From: an uncultured Paracoccaceae bacterium
Lineage (GTDB): Bacteria; Pseudomonadota; Alphaproteobacteria; Rhodobacterales; Rhodobacteraceae
Length of the DNA: 64,000 nucleotides
Assembly (NCBI GenBank): GCA_951812305.1
Contig: CATOSB010000004.1
Coordinates: 310,001 to 374,000, forward strand
Direction of reading: 5' to 3'
In this document: positions 9,597-18,095 of the stretch, piece by piece
How positions within the stretch are numbered: the stretch's first letter is position 1
How the letters are laid out: the number at the start of each line of letters is the position of its first letter
Translations under genes and position numbers: made by a program
Notes under the pieces: generated by a model
Databases searched by the model: none
Told to the model about the DNA's origin: nothing
What the model saw: the letters and a program-made list of their open reading frames with translations, nothing else

Positions 9597-9860
9597 TCAG
9601 AGTGGCTGTCCGACAAGGATCAGGGTCAGCGTCCTGCGGGAACCGAGCACGTCGAGCGAACGGCCGAAGGCAATCACCTCACGTCGAATGCGCTCGCCTG
9701 AACCCAGCGTCGTATCTTGCAGAAGTACAAGGTCGAGCGACTGCTCAGCCGTCAGTACGGCATCGAAGCTGAATGTGGCGGTGCCGATCCCGAATGGCTG
9801 CTGGACAGTTCGATAGCCTTTGCTCTTCAGCAGTCCGATCGCGCGCTCGAGCGGGCTCAC
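9597..9860 (-). pseudogene. Partner gene of the SIR2 protein, 3' truncated; family not recognised
   Basis: About 86 native residues begin at the ATG at 9860, overlapping the SIR2 stop by 4 bp (ATGA), so the two genes were translationally coupled. The frame meets foreign DNA at about 9600 and stops by chance in the antisense of the sulfotransferase gene. Visible features are an N-terminal helix with LLKSKGYRTV, then short strands with FSFDAVL and LDLVLLQDT, a helix around RREVIAFGRSLDVL, and a strand TLTLILVGQ. The alternation of strands and helices with acidic residues at strand ends is suggestive of a nuclease-like or Rossmann-like fold, but this is speculation. I do not recognise the family. 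Confidence 0.6.
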
Positions 9861-11139
9861 AGGCTTGCACTCCTCTTGAATGCGCCGATCAGATCCGCAG
9901 CGTCCACTGCGGTGTCGATCACCGAGGTCATACAGATTTCGCGAAGTCCAATCTTGCCAGTCCTACCCTTGGGTCCCGACGGCGAGCGAGCTTGCCTTGC
10001 CTTGGATGAAGCGCTCAACAGCAGAACAGTATCATCGGAATCGGGATCTATATGGCCACCTTGTATCATTGCTCCGGCCACGTTGTCATTGGCCGCGAGG
10101 AAAACGCGTGTAACGCGCGCACCCTGTAATAGGTTGATCGGCGTTGCCGTAGCCGTGCCCGCGGAAATCGACCAGTCACCTCCGTCTGCGCCTTTGCCAA
10201 GGAGCGCAAGCGCGACGGCTGCCTGCCGTAGACCCATTGGCTCGGGCACATCAGCGATCTGCTGAATTGGCTCCGTCGACAACGGAATATAGCGACCGGT
10301 GTTGGATCTGCCGTGATGATAGAGGTCGAATCCTAGCACCATCGCTGCGATAAGAGTGCGAATGAAATCGAGGCGCTCTGGTTCGGCTGCAGTTGCCGCC
10401 GCATCACGAATTTGGCGTAAACCATCCTTGATGGAATTTCTCTCGGCAGAATTCCACGCTGTCGGCATACCTAGGTCCGCCAGCGCACCCGCCTTAAGCT
10501 CAAGGACCGTAAGTAGGAGCGCGAGCAGCAATGGTTTGGCGAAGGCGCGAACCCTTGCCGCCTCCTCGATCGCGGCCCGATGCGGGGCATATTGATCTCC
10601 GTAAGCGCTGGCAAGTATTCCGCGTTGGCCACCGGAGAGTGCGTCCTCGGCAAAGAGGAATGCAGTCGGCGCCACGTTCCATTCCCATCCGCTCGCTTGG
10701 GCGCCATTGACGAATATCTGCTGAATGTCGGTATCCTGCGCTGAGAAGCCAATCATCAGCGTTCGGCGTTGCTGTACTAATGCCGTCAGGTGGTCGCGCA
10801 TCACTGTATAGGCGGCGTTGACCCCGTATTGGTTAATCTGCGGGGTGCGTGCGATCAACAGCGGCCGATAGACAGCAGCGTCTTCAACCGCACGAACCGC
10901 GCAACCATGATATTTGAGAAGCTTCGCGCGGCCGACGGCGTCCTGGAAATCGGCCGCTCTGATGCAGACGTCGATCTTCGTACCAACTGCCCCCGTCAGC
11001 ATGCGTTCAGCGGCCTCGATCAGGTAATCCCAGTTGGCTGAGGTGATATCGCGAAAGGCGCCCTCAAGCGTCAGCATCACGACGCAGAGATGTTCGACGT
11101 CTGGGTCGTCACCGGTAAAGCTGCCTGGCACATCGACCG
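9857..11139 (-). pseudogene. SIR2-like domain protein (candidate anti-phage effector), N-terminus lost to IS256
   Basis: The frame is open from the IS256 end at 11139 to the stop at 9857, about 427 residues. The N-terminal third has SIR2 features: DITSANWDYLIEAAE (compare the TTNWD-type motif), LLKYHGCAVRA (compare KLHG) and RTLMIGFSAQDTDIQQIF, the GFS/SDxxI motif common in SIR2 domains of defence proteins. The long C-terminal region is helical and unrecognised. SIR2 domains of this class hydrolyse NAD+ during phage infection in several systems; that role here is inference. The missing 5' part should hold the first half of the Rossmann NAD-binding fold, so this copy is inactive. It lies in a remnant island at tRNA-Asn. 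Confidence 0.75.
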
Positions 11140-12201
11140 GAGTTATTGTCAAATCTGGTGTTTGCGGGATCTTTCATGCGGCGGCGGTTTCGGTCTGGGT
11201 TTGCTTGATGCCGTCTTTGAAATTGACGCCTTGGATGACGTCGGCGAGATGATTGAAGCCGCGAAGTTTGCGCCAGTTTTGTTCGGCGCACTGCCCCAGT
11301 TTGAAGATCATGTGGAGCATGCCGTCGCGGGCCAGACAGCCCTTTGAGCGCTTGGTGCGATGACGGATCGTGGCAAAGGCGGATTCAATTGGATTGGTCG
11401 TTCGGATGCTTTGCCAATGCATTGCGGGAAAATCGTAGAATGCCAGCAGTTCGGTTCGATCTTTCTGAAGCGAGGCGGTGGCTTTGGGGTACTTGTCTTC
11501 AAACGTTTTCACGAAGAGATCGAACGCTTGTTCAGCTGACTTGCGCGTTTCAGCGCGCCAGATATCGTGCAGCATCGTTTTGGCTTTTGGCTGGGTGGAC
11601 TTGGGAAAACAGTTGAGGACGTTGCCCGTCTTATGCACCCAGCAGCGTTGTTGAGGTGTGCCCGGATAGGTTTCTTCAAGAGCGGCCCAGAATCCCAGAG
11701 CACCGTCTCCGATGGCCAATTTTGGAGTGTTGAGACCGCGTTCTCTGAGGCCGATTAGAACCTCCCTCCAGCTCTGTGTGCTTTCACGAGTGCCGTCCTC
11801 GATTGCCAGAAATTGTTTCTGACCACGGGTATTTACGCCGATCACGACCAGCGCGCGCAACTTGTGATCCTCGCCGCGTAAGCCACTGTGAATACCGTCG
11901 GCCCAGATGTAGACCCACTCGTCTTGGGACAGGTCTGCGGTGCGCCACGCCCTGTATTCAGCGGCCCATTCGGCCTTCAATCTGGCAACTGTTTTGGCCG
12001 AAAATCCGGTGGCATTAGCCCCGAGCAAACCCTTCAGCGCCGTTCCCATTTCGCCAGTGGAAATGCCTTTGAGGTAGAGCCAGGGGATCGCAGCCTGCAG
12101 CGTCTTGGTCTTGCGCACGTAGGGCGGTACGAGCGCGGAGCGGAAACTCACTGGCTTGCCGGTTTTCGAGCGTATCTTTGGAATCTCTACGGTCACAGGT
12201 C
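11140..12201 (-). mobile_element. IS256-family element, truncated copy
   Basis: The intact copy at 44019-45404 shows that this one retains its left end (GAGTTATTGTCAAATCTGG at 11140). It loses identity at about 12202, so roughly the first 324 bp of the element (transposase N-terminus and upstream end) are missing. The break falls directly on an integrase fragment, as expected for a deletion reaching from the IS into its neighbour. Confidence 0.9.
11174..12201 (-). pseudogene. tnp: IS256-family transposase, N-terminus deleted
   Basis: About 342 residues remain, starting at PVTVEIPKIRSKTGK. The catalytic motifs are present: YIWADGIHSGLRGED, AIGDGALGFWAALEE and TTNPIESAFATIRHRTKRSKG. The missing ~100 residues include the end-binding region. 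An apparent start further upstream uses integrase and intergenic DNA. It differs from the intact copy at a few positions (for example Arg for Cys in the HKLRALVVIG segment). Confidence 0.92.
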
Positions 12202-12278
12202 GAACACTGCCAAACCGAGCTCCGCTCACGTTTATACACGTGCACTTTGCCGCCCAGAATCGAGTGTTTTTCCGCCAT
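12202..12278 (-). pseudogene. Tyrosine recombinase (integrase), first 25 codons only
   Basis: From the ATG at 12278, preceded by a strong GGAGGTG nine bases upstream, the frame reads MAEKHSILGGKVHVYKRERS and then SVWQC. It then runs into truncated IS256 DNA. This opening (GGKVxxYKRxxSxxWQCS) resembles the N-terminus of phage-type site-specific recombinases common in Rhodobacteraceae. Its place about 110 bp from the 3' end of tRNA-Asn, reading away from it, is typical of an integrase next to its attachment site. The fragment is short, so the assignment rests on both sequence and position. Confidence 0.65.
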
Positions 12279-12390
12279 TGCCGCAGACACCTCCACACAG
12301 TGTGATTGTGTGTAAGGTATGTGAAAGGCCATTTTTGGCCAATACCCAATTTCACAACTCAGCTCATGTGATTGTAATTATTGGGATTTT

Positions 12391-12465
12391 TGGCTCCGGC
12401 GGTAGGGATCGAACCTACGACCAATTGATTAACAGTCAACTGCTCTACCGCTGAGCTACGCCGGA
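12391..12465 (-). tRNA. tRNA-Asn (anticodon GTT)
   Basis: 75 nt including an encoded CCA. The acceptor stem pairs TCCGGCG with CGCCGGA. The anticodon loop reads GACTGTTAATC and the T-loop region GGTTCGATCCC. The 3' end faces the integrase fragment and SIR2 remnant, making it the likely attachment site of that former island. No second copy of the 3' end was found on the far side of the island (to 9600). Confidence 0.97.
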
Positions 12466-12477
12466 CTACCGAGCCGC

Positions 12478-12506
12478 GATATAGCAAGGGTGCTTGCGCG
12501 CGTCCA
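12478..12506 (-). promoter_or_regulatory. Probable promoter of tRNA-Asn
   Basis: On the minus strand TGGACG (12506-12501), a 17-bp spacer and TATATC (12483-12478) lie about 12 bp before the tRNA 5' end, in the short gap after the metallo-hydrolase gene. Spacing is ideal and both boxes are near consensus. Confidence 0.5.
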
Positions 12507-12520
12507 GAGGGAAAACGTGG

Positions 12521-13432
12521 TCAGATTTTCAGGAAAAAACGTGCTTCTGTGCTGATTCTGCCGTCAATTTCGACCGTACCTTTTTCGTGAAGATCAATGA
12601 GATGCGCAAAGACATTTCGCGCGGCTGCGGGCCAAAGGGTACTTGGCGTATCTTGGTAAATTTTAGCGGTGATTTCGCCTATAGTTTCTGCACCTATACC
12701 CAGTTGATCCAGGATCTCGGTCTCGCGACCGCGCCGATGGTTCAGAAGGCATTCAGCGCGATCGCGTGGGTTAGAAATTGGTGCGCCGTGGCCGGGCAGA
12801 AACAGGCGGGACTCCCTGTCTGCAAGGCGCGCAACTGAGTCCCTGAACTGTGTGAGGTCGCCATCAGGGGGTGACACCATTGTACTGGCCCATCCCATGA
12901 TCGTATCCCCTGTAAAAACAATATCCTGAAAAGCGAAGCTCATGTGATTGCAGAAGTGGCCCGGAGTCCAGATTGCGGATATAGAACCACCTGACACGGG
13001 CAGTTCTTCGCCGTCTTCCAGCGTAATATCCGGTCGAAAATCCTGATCCACGCCCTCGCCGCCACTCGACATGCCATCTTGGGCAAGTTGTTTCATGGTG
13101 TCAGACCGACCCGCGACGCAATCGCCGAATGCGGCAACGGGCGCGCCGGTTTCATCGGAAATCGCGCGCGCGAGCGGAGAGTGGTCTATATGCGAGTGCG
13201 TTACAAGAATGGAGGAAATACGTTCGCCCGATGCGAGCGCATCCAGAAGTGCCCGGTAATGTTCAGGGCTTTCCGGGCCGGGATCGATAAGTGTTATGTC
13301 GCCTTCGCCCACCAGATAGCTGTTTGTGCCGCGGAAGGTCATCGGCGACGGGTTGGGCGCGAGAATGCGGCGTACCAGCGGCGCGACTTGTTCGACAACG
13401 CCCGGGACGGGATCAAATTCCTCTGGATCCAT
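12521..13432 (-). CDS. MBL-fold metallo-hydrolase (LACTB2-like)
   Basis: 303 residues. The metallo-beta-lactamase fold is shown by TNSYLVGEGDITLIDPGPE near residue 40, the metal ligands in THSHIDHSPLA (HxHxDH, about residue 80), TPGHFCNHMSF (third His), FTGDTIMGW (bridging Asp) and LFLPGHGAPI (last His). A C-terminal winged-helix-like region (about 240-303) matches the beta-lactamase-like protein 2 arrangement. The substrate is not known; relatives act as hydrolases or RNases. It is transcribed divergently from the histidine kinase gene, with 39 bp between the starts. Confidence 0.88.
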   Translation of the reverse strand: MDPEEFDPVPGVVEQVAPLVRRILAPNPSPMTFRGTNSYLVGEGDITLIDPGPESPEHYRALLDALASGERISSILVTHSHIDHSPLARAISDETGAPVAAFGDCVAGRSDTMKQLAQDGMSSGGEGVDQDFRPDITLEDGEELPVSGGSISAIWTPGHFCNHMSFAFQDIVFTGDTIMGWASTMVSPPDGDLTQFRDSVARLADRESRLFLPGHGAPISNPRDRAECLLNHRRGRETEILDQLGIGAETIGEITAKIYQDTPSTLWPAAARNVFAHLIDLHEKGTVEIDGRISTEARFFLKI

Positions 13433-13471
13433 GAATCGCCTTCCAACTCAGATCGGGCTAAGGCTTAACCG

Positions 13472-14788
13472 ATGGCATTTCAATGGGCAAAATCCTATCT
13501 TCCCGGGTCGCTATATGGTCGTGCGGCGCTGATCCTGCTGGTGCCAATTCTGGCGCTGCAGTTGGTTGTGTCGATTGTCTTCATCCAGCGCCACTATGAG
13601 GGTGTCACCGAGCAGATGAGCCGGAATGTTGCGTTGGAGTTGCGGTACATCCTGCAGATCGTAAATGCGGCGGGAAGTGTGGACGCGGCAAATGCAGAAT
13701 TCGCCCAACTCGCTGAACCGTTGGCGTTTGAGTTAGCATTGCCGGCTGAATTGCCCGCATTGGACCGTATCGGAAGTCTCGATCTTTCGGGGCGTGCAAT
13801 GGTCGAAACTTTGCGGGCTGAGTTTCCAGCCGCGCGGCGTTTCGATCTGTCGATCAATCGTCAGGTTTGGGTCTGGATCGAGACGGATCACGGGATCTTG
13901 TCGGCGATGTTTGATCGCCGACGTGTGTCTGCGTCAAACCCGCATCAGCTTTTGGTATTGATGGTATTCGTCGGGTTGTTTCTGGCGTTGATTTCAATCG
14001 TGTTTCTGCGCAACCAATTGCGGCCGATCCGGCGTTTGGCGCGGGCATCTGAGGCGTTCGGTAAGGGCAGGGTTGTCGAATACCGCCCTGCCGGTGCAAT
14101 CGAGGTGCGGGCCGCAGGAAGTGCGTTTCTGGATATGCGATCCCGCATTGAACGCCAAATAGAACAACGCACTATGATGTTGTCAGGCGTCAGCCATGAT
14201 TTGCGCACGCCGCTGACGCGCCTGAAACTTGGGCTTTCAATGGCGGATGGCGACGAGGACGCCGAGGCTTTGCTGAAAGATGTGGAGGATATGGAGCGGC
14301 TGCTGGATGAGTTTCTGGCGTTTGCGCGCGATGATTCACTGGATGATCCGGCTGAAGTTGACGCCACCGCTCTGGTTCGGGGAGTTGTCGAAAAATTTGC
14401 GGCCTCAGGCGCATCGGTGCGGCTTGTGTCTGGGCAAGATAACCAGCGGGTAACATTGCGTCCGGTTGCCGTTTCCCGCGCATTGGAAAACCTGATCGGA
14501 AACGCCGTTCGTTATGCCGGTATGTGCGAGGTGTCGGTTATTTCCTCGGACCGCGCGCTGCGTGTTTCGGTTGAAGATGACGGCCCCGGCATTCCGCAGG
14601 ATCAGCGAAGCGATGCACTGAAACCGTTCGTTCGGTTGGATGCGGCGCGCAACCAGAACCGGGGAAGCGGCGTCGGGCTTGGTCTTGCGATTGCCCATGA
14701 CATTGCACGCCGACATGGCGGTGTTCTGGAGTTGCAGGACAGCGAAAGGTTGGGTGGGTTGAAGGCGGATCTGGTCTTGGCGCGCTAG
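13472..14788 (+). CDS. Membrane sensor histidine kinase (EnvZ-like)
   Basis: 438 residues. Transmembrane segment 1 is near residues 15-37 (RAALILLVPILALQLVVSIV). A periplasmic domain of about 110 residues follows. Transmembrane segment 2 is near 155-178 and leads into a HAMP-like linker (LRNQLRPIRRLARASEAFG). The phospho-acceptor is in GVSHDLRTPLTRLKLGL (His near 241). The ATPase domain has ENLIGNAVRYA (N box), VEDDGPGIP (G1) and GSGVGLGLAIAHDIARRHGG (G2). No response regulator gene is adjacent, so it is orphaned locally. The signal sensed is unknown. Confidence 0.92.
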   Translation: MAFQWAKSYLPGSLYGRAALILLVPILALQLVVSIVFIQRHYEGVTEQMSRNVALELRYILQIVNAAGSVDAANAEFAQLAEPLAFELALPAELPALDRIGSLDLSGRAMVETLRAEFPAARRFDLSINRQVWVWIETDHGILSAMFDRRRVSASNPHQLLVLMVFVGLFLALISIVFLRNQLRPIRRLARASEAFGKGRVVEYRPAGAIEVRAAGSAFLDMRSRIERQIEQRTMMLSGVSHDLRTPLTRLKLGLSMADGDEDAEALLKDVEDMERLLDEFLAFARDDSLDDPAEVDATALVRGVVEKFAASGASVRLVSGQDNQRVTLRPVAVSRALENLIGNAVRYAGMCEVSVISSDRALRVSVEDDGPGIPQDQRSDALKPFVRLDAARNQNRGSGVGLGLAIAHDIARRHGGVLELQDSERLGGLKADLVLAR

Positions 14789-14802
14789 GTCGATTTTGGA
14801 GG

Positions 14803-15132
14803 TTAGGTTCGCGGCACGACGCCAATCTTGTTCAATTCGGCCTCGATTCCGGCTAATGGCGCGCGTGTCGCATTGGCCTTGATCGCGTCAAACCGGCTGC
14901 GAAGTTCAGCCTTTTCCTTGCCTTTGCAATCGTTCCACGGGCGGCCCTGTAATCCCATGACCAACACGTAATATCCGATGAAATGCGGTCTTTGCCCTGT
15001 TTTCAGCAAACGGCGATAAGCCTCGTCCGCACCCATTTCGCGCAACTCTTCGGCAGAATTTATACCCGCCCGGGCAAATGCGGATTCCGTCACCGGACCG
15101 AGGTTCCTGATCGTGGAGATGGGCGAAGGCAT
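14803..15132 (-). CDS. TfoX/Sxy C-terminal-domain protein
   Basis: 109 residues consisting mainly of a TfoX C-terminal-type helix-hairpin-helix domain: ISTIRNLGPVTESAFARAGI followed by SAEELREMGADEAYRRLLK. In gammaproteobacteria TfoX/Sxy influences competence, but stand-alone C-terminal-domain proteins in alphaproteobacteria have no established role. Convergent with the histidine kinase gene (15 bp apart). A broken comEC lies 13 kb away; I do not infer a link. Confidence 0.8.
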   Translation of the reverse strand: MPSPISTIRNLGPVTESAFARAGINSAEELREMGADEAYRRLLKTGQRPHFIGYYVLVMGLQGRPWNDCKGKEKAELRSRFDAIKANATRAPLAGIEAELNKIGVVPRT

Positions 15133-15171
15133 GGCGCCAGCTTAAACCCATCCGGGCGTCGTCTTACAGCC

Positions 15172-15312
15172 CTAGATACTGGCCCAGTCGCGAAAGATTG
15201 GCTGGGCTGGCTTTTCTGTGGGCATCACCATTTTGCGGCGGTCGGCCAGCGGAATCGGGCCACGGTGGTCTTGCTCACCCTTGTCCGCTTGCGGTTTTGC
15301 TTGATCGTTCAT
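15172..15312 (-). CDS. Small 46-residue protein, unknown
   Basis: Starting at the ATG at 15312 with GAGGAGAGAGTG just upstream, the frame reads MNDQAKPQADKGEQDHRGPI, then a basic segment LADRRKMVMPTEKPA, and ends RDWASI. It is hydrophilic, without a signal peptide or membrane segment. The good ribosome-binding site and coding-like composition support expression. It lies upstream of the TfoX-like gene on the same strand (39 bp). I do not recognise a family. Confidence 0.6.
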   Translation of the reverse strand: MNDQAKPQADKGEQDHRGPIPLADRRKMVMPTEKPAQPIFRDWASI

Positions 15313-15585
15313 CACTCTCTCCTCAATGGCTGGTCGAATTCGACCGATCGGGCCATTAGGACGTGCGATCTAAACGGCCCGACAAGCAGATCGGATCACG
15401 AGGATTTGCCGGGTCGTGGGCAACAATGGGGCATTTTCAGGTTTTTTGGGCCATGACGTGCCGCAAATCGTTATCGGCTTAGGGATAATTGATGCACGTA
15501 CGCAGTTCATTGGTGCGTGGTTTGCGGATAATTTGACGGCGTCGACAGCGGATATTTCGGACTGGCTCCGCCGAATCTGGTTGCT

Positions 15586-16458
15586 TCAAAGGCTGGTAAG
15601 CCGTTCCCGGTTCAAATGGCCTGCGATACCTATGCAGACAATTCCATACGGATATGTGTTGGTCTGTACATCGCATTTCCAGCGTCGACCAACCAGTTGC
15701 ATCAGGTGTGTCTGACCATTGTGGTCTCTGAAAAAACCTTTCGCACGGATAACGCCAAGTTCAGGTAGAGCCAGGGTCGCTCCCAGCTCTTCCGTGGAGT
15801 GCCCAATCGGTTCTATTACGATTGTCTCGAATTCTGTCTGTGTGTCATGCATGTCGTTGGTTGCGATAGGTTTGGATATCTCCCCAAGCAGCAGAGCATT
15901 CGGGACATGCCCGTGCGAAGCTGTGATGTATCCCGCATCCGCGTTGATGGTTGCAAGCCATTGATCCAAGTGCGCCAATTTGGGTGAAGCGACAAGATCG
16001 GTTTTGGTGATAACAATCAGGCCGGCGTCGCCGATCTGACGAAGGACTGTATCGCCCACATATCGGTCTTTCGCTTGCCGTTCGACTGTTTCGGCATCGA
16101 CCAGAACGACCGACCCTTCGGGGCGGATGCCGCTTAGAAGAGTAAGATTGGCCAACGTTGCGCCGGGCACGGCGACACCGGAAGTCTCGATCACTATATG
16201 GTCCGGCGGGGGGGCACGGTCGATCAGGTCGGCGATGGAACCCGCGAGGTTATCGCCAAAGGCGCAACAAATACATCCCCCGGCAAGTGATATGACATCG
16301 CCGTCGCGCCCCTCAATCAGGGACGCATCGATTGGCAGTTCACCGAAATCATTGACCATTACGGCGATGCGCAATCCGTCAGCCTGTCGCAGCATCTGAT
16401 TGATTAGTGTGGTTTTACCGGCCCCCAAATAGCCACCAATAATCGTGACCGGGATCAC
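15586..16458 (-). CDS. CobW/G3E-family metal chaperone GTPase
   Basis: 290 residues from a GTG start at 16458 that overlaps the stop of the amidohydrolase gene (GTGA), indicating coupling; an upstream ATG at 16503 would lie deep in that gene. The P-loop is IIGGYLGAGKTTLINQML (about 5-22). The metal-binding CxCC motif is GGCICCAFGDN (about 64). Other GTPase motifs are IETSGVAVP and ITKTDLVASP. A CobW C-terminal domain ends near LVGRRWKCDV. Members deliver Zn, Co or other metals to client enzymes. A metal-dependent amidohydrolase as the upstream partner makes that enzyme a plausible client; this is inference. Confidence 0.9.
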   Translation of the reverse strand: MIPVTIIGGYLGAGKTTLINQMLRQADGLRIAVMVNDFGELPIDASLIEGRDGDVISLAGGCICCAFGDNLAGSIADLIDRAPPPDHIVIETSGVAVPGATLANLTLLSGIRPEGSVVLVDAETVERQAKDRYVGDTVLRQIGDAGLIVITKTDLVASPKLAHLDQWLATINADAGYITASHGHVPNALLLGEISKPIATNDMHDTQTEFETIVIEPIGHSTEELGATLALPELGVIRAKGFFRDHNGQTHLMQLVGRRWKCDVQTNTYPYGIVCIGIAGHLNRERLTSL

Positions 16459-18095
16459 TGATCGGCCGCCGCAAAGATGCGCCCGCCCTGGACGGTTCCC
16501 CAAACGGGCACGTCCTTTAATGCGTCCGGTGCAACTTCTGTCGGGTCGTATTCCAGAACAGCGAAATCCGCACGCTTGCCTGTTTCGATGGACCCAACCT
16601 CGCTATCCAGATGCAACGTGTACGCCGCGCCCATCGTGATCGCGCGAAGTGCATCGGCGACGCTTATCTTTTCTTCCTCGCCTTGCGTCCGACCAGAAGC
16701 AGTGATGCGATTGACGGCCGCCCAAGCCGTGAAAAGCGGTCCCAATGGCGTGACCGGCGCGTCGGAATGGATTGCAAGCGGGACACCGGTGTCGAGCGCT
16801 GTGCGGCAGGCATTCATCCGCGTTGCGCGTTCCGGGCCAACCGTCAGGCGGTAATGTTCGTCGCCCCAATAGAAGTGGTGGTTCGCAAACAGGTTCACGC
16901 ACATGCCCAGTTCTTTCATCCGGCGAAACTGGGCGGCGTCTGCCAGTTGGCAATGCTGCAACGTGAAGCGATGGTCCGGACGCGGATGTGCCTGAAGGGC
17001 AGGGCCCAGTGTATCCAGAACCAACTCGGTTGCCTCGTCACCATTGGTGTGGGTGTGAACCGGAATGCCAACTTCAAGTGCACGCTCGTAAATTTCCGCC
17101 AACTGTTCTGGCGCGATGTACCAAAGCCCGTTTGGCGCGCCATTGTAATAGCCGGGCCATTTTAACCGCGCAGAAAACCCCTGAATCGAGCCATCGGCAA
17201 TCGCCTTGATCCGGCCAAGTCGCAGCATGTCGGTTGCCTTTCCGCGCAATTCCAGAACGCGGTCGATCAGTTCTTCCGGCGTGTGCCCCATGAAGAATTT
17301 CAGTGGGACAACCCGCGCCGGGAAGGTCTTTTCGCCGGTAACCCGCAACATCATATCCACCGCGTCGTCATCCAGCCGCGAGGCCAGATCCGTGACCGTT
17401 GTCGTTCCGGTGCGCACGCATAACCTTGCAAAGTCGCGCAACCCGCCCTCGTCAGCATCCGTTGCCGAGCGGTTGAAGCCAACATGCGGGCCGACGGGCA
17501 TGTAAACCTCGGGGCTTTTCAAAACGCCGATCGGCATTCCGTCGGCGCCGAGTTCTACGCCCGGATGGTTGACGCCGGTACGCAACAGCCCCGCGAGTTC
17601 AAGGGCTTTTGTGTTAACATTCATGATGTGACCGGAGGCATGAAGAATGCCGATGGGCCGTGTCGCGGATACTTTGTCTAGGTCATCGCGAGTGACTGTG
17701 ATGTTGTCCATATAAATCGGATCAAGCTGAAACCCTGAAAGCGGGACATCTGCGGGCAGGGCGGCCTCTGCCTCCTTCAGGCGGTCCAAAACTGCATCCA
17801 GCGTCTTCAGCCCGGACCACATTTTGCCGTTCGGATCGACCCTGTCGAAGTACCCGAGATAGACGTTGCGCCACAACGTGCCTTCCATTGCGTGCGCATG
17901 ACCTTCGACAAAACCGGGCATCAGCACCTTGTCGATAAATCGTTCATCCAGCGTGTAATCGCCCCAGCCGTCCAGTTCCGCGAGCGTTCCGGCGCCGAGA
18001 ATTCGACCTTCGCGAACCGCAACATGCGTTGCTTCGGGTCGCGCGGGGTTCATCGTGACGATCTTGCGAGCGGCAAAAATCTGAATGTCCGGCAT
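16455..18095 (-). CDS. Amidohydrolase family 3 (YtcJ-like) enzyme
   Basis: 546 residues, the usual length for the YtcJ-like group. Metal-binding motifs include MPGFVEGHAHAMEG (HxH near residue 66), HTHTNGDEATELV, FTLQHCQLAD and IHSDAPVTPLGP (catalytic Asp). The C-terminal GSIETGKRADFAVLEYDP strand completes the composite beta-domain. It probably hydrolyses a C-N bond in a small cytoplasmic substrate that cannot be named from sequence. The GTPase gene is coupled downstream. A divergent peptide-type ABC transporter begins 136 bp away and may import its substrate. Confidence 0.88.
   Translation of the reverse strand: MPDIQIFAARKIVTMNPARPEATHVAVREGRILGAGTLAELDGWGDYTLDERFIDKVLMPGFVEGHAHAMEGTLWRNVYLGYFDRVDPNGKMWSGLKTLDAVLDRLKEAEAALPADVPLSGFQLDPIYMDNITVTRDDLDKVSATRPIGILHASGHIMNVNTKALELAGLLRTGVNHPGVELGADGMPIGVLKSPEVYMPVGPHVGFNRSATDADEGGLRDFARLCVRTGTTTVTDLASRLDDDAVDMMLRVTGEKTFPARVVPLKFFMGHTPEELIDRVLELRGKATDMLRLGRIKAIADGSIQGFSARLKWPGYYNGAPNGLWYIAPEQLAEIYERALEVGIPVHTHTNGDEATELVLDTLGPALQAHPRPDHRFTLQHCQLADAAQFRRMKELGMCVNLFANHHFYWGDEHYRLTVGPERATRMNACRTALDTGVPLAIHSDAPVTPLGPLFTAWAAVNRITASGRTQGEEEKISVADALRAITMGAAYTLHLDSEVGSIETGKRADFAVLEYDPTEVAPDALKDVPVWGTVQGGRIFAAADQ

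Larger units (their letters stand above)
6965..9600 (+). pseudogene. TPR-repeat sulfotransferase, split by IS630 and truncated at the 3' end
   Basis: The first part (6965-7461) encodes about 165 residues of tetratricopeptide repeats. Removing the IS630 copy and one TTA rejoins the frame at Ala-Ala-Tyr-Met-Gln-Thr (8634 onward). More TPRs follow, then a sulfotransferase domain. Its PAPS-binding loop reads PIFICGMPRSGTTLMDQMF (around 9236-9290), followed by FLIMRRHPLDCLLSNYF. At about 9600 the similarity stops and the DNA becomes the antisense of another gene, so the C-terminal part of the catalytic domain is lost. Family function is transfer of sulfate from PAPS to an unknown acceptor, often in surface-polymer loci. 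Two independent lesions make it certainly non-functional. Confidence 0.9.

Noticed and set aside
12494-12838. Plus-strand frame opposite the metallo-hydrolase gene
   Set aside because: The minus strand has all MBL metal-binding motifs; the plus frame has no recognisable features.
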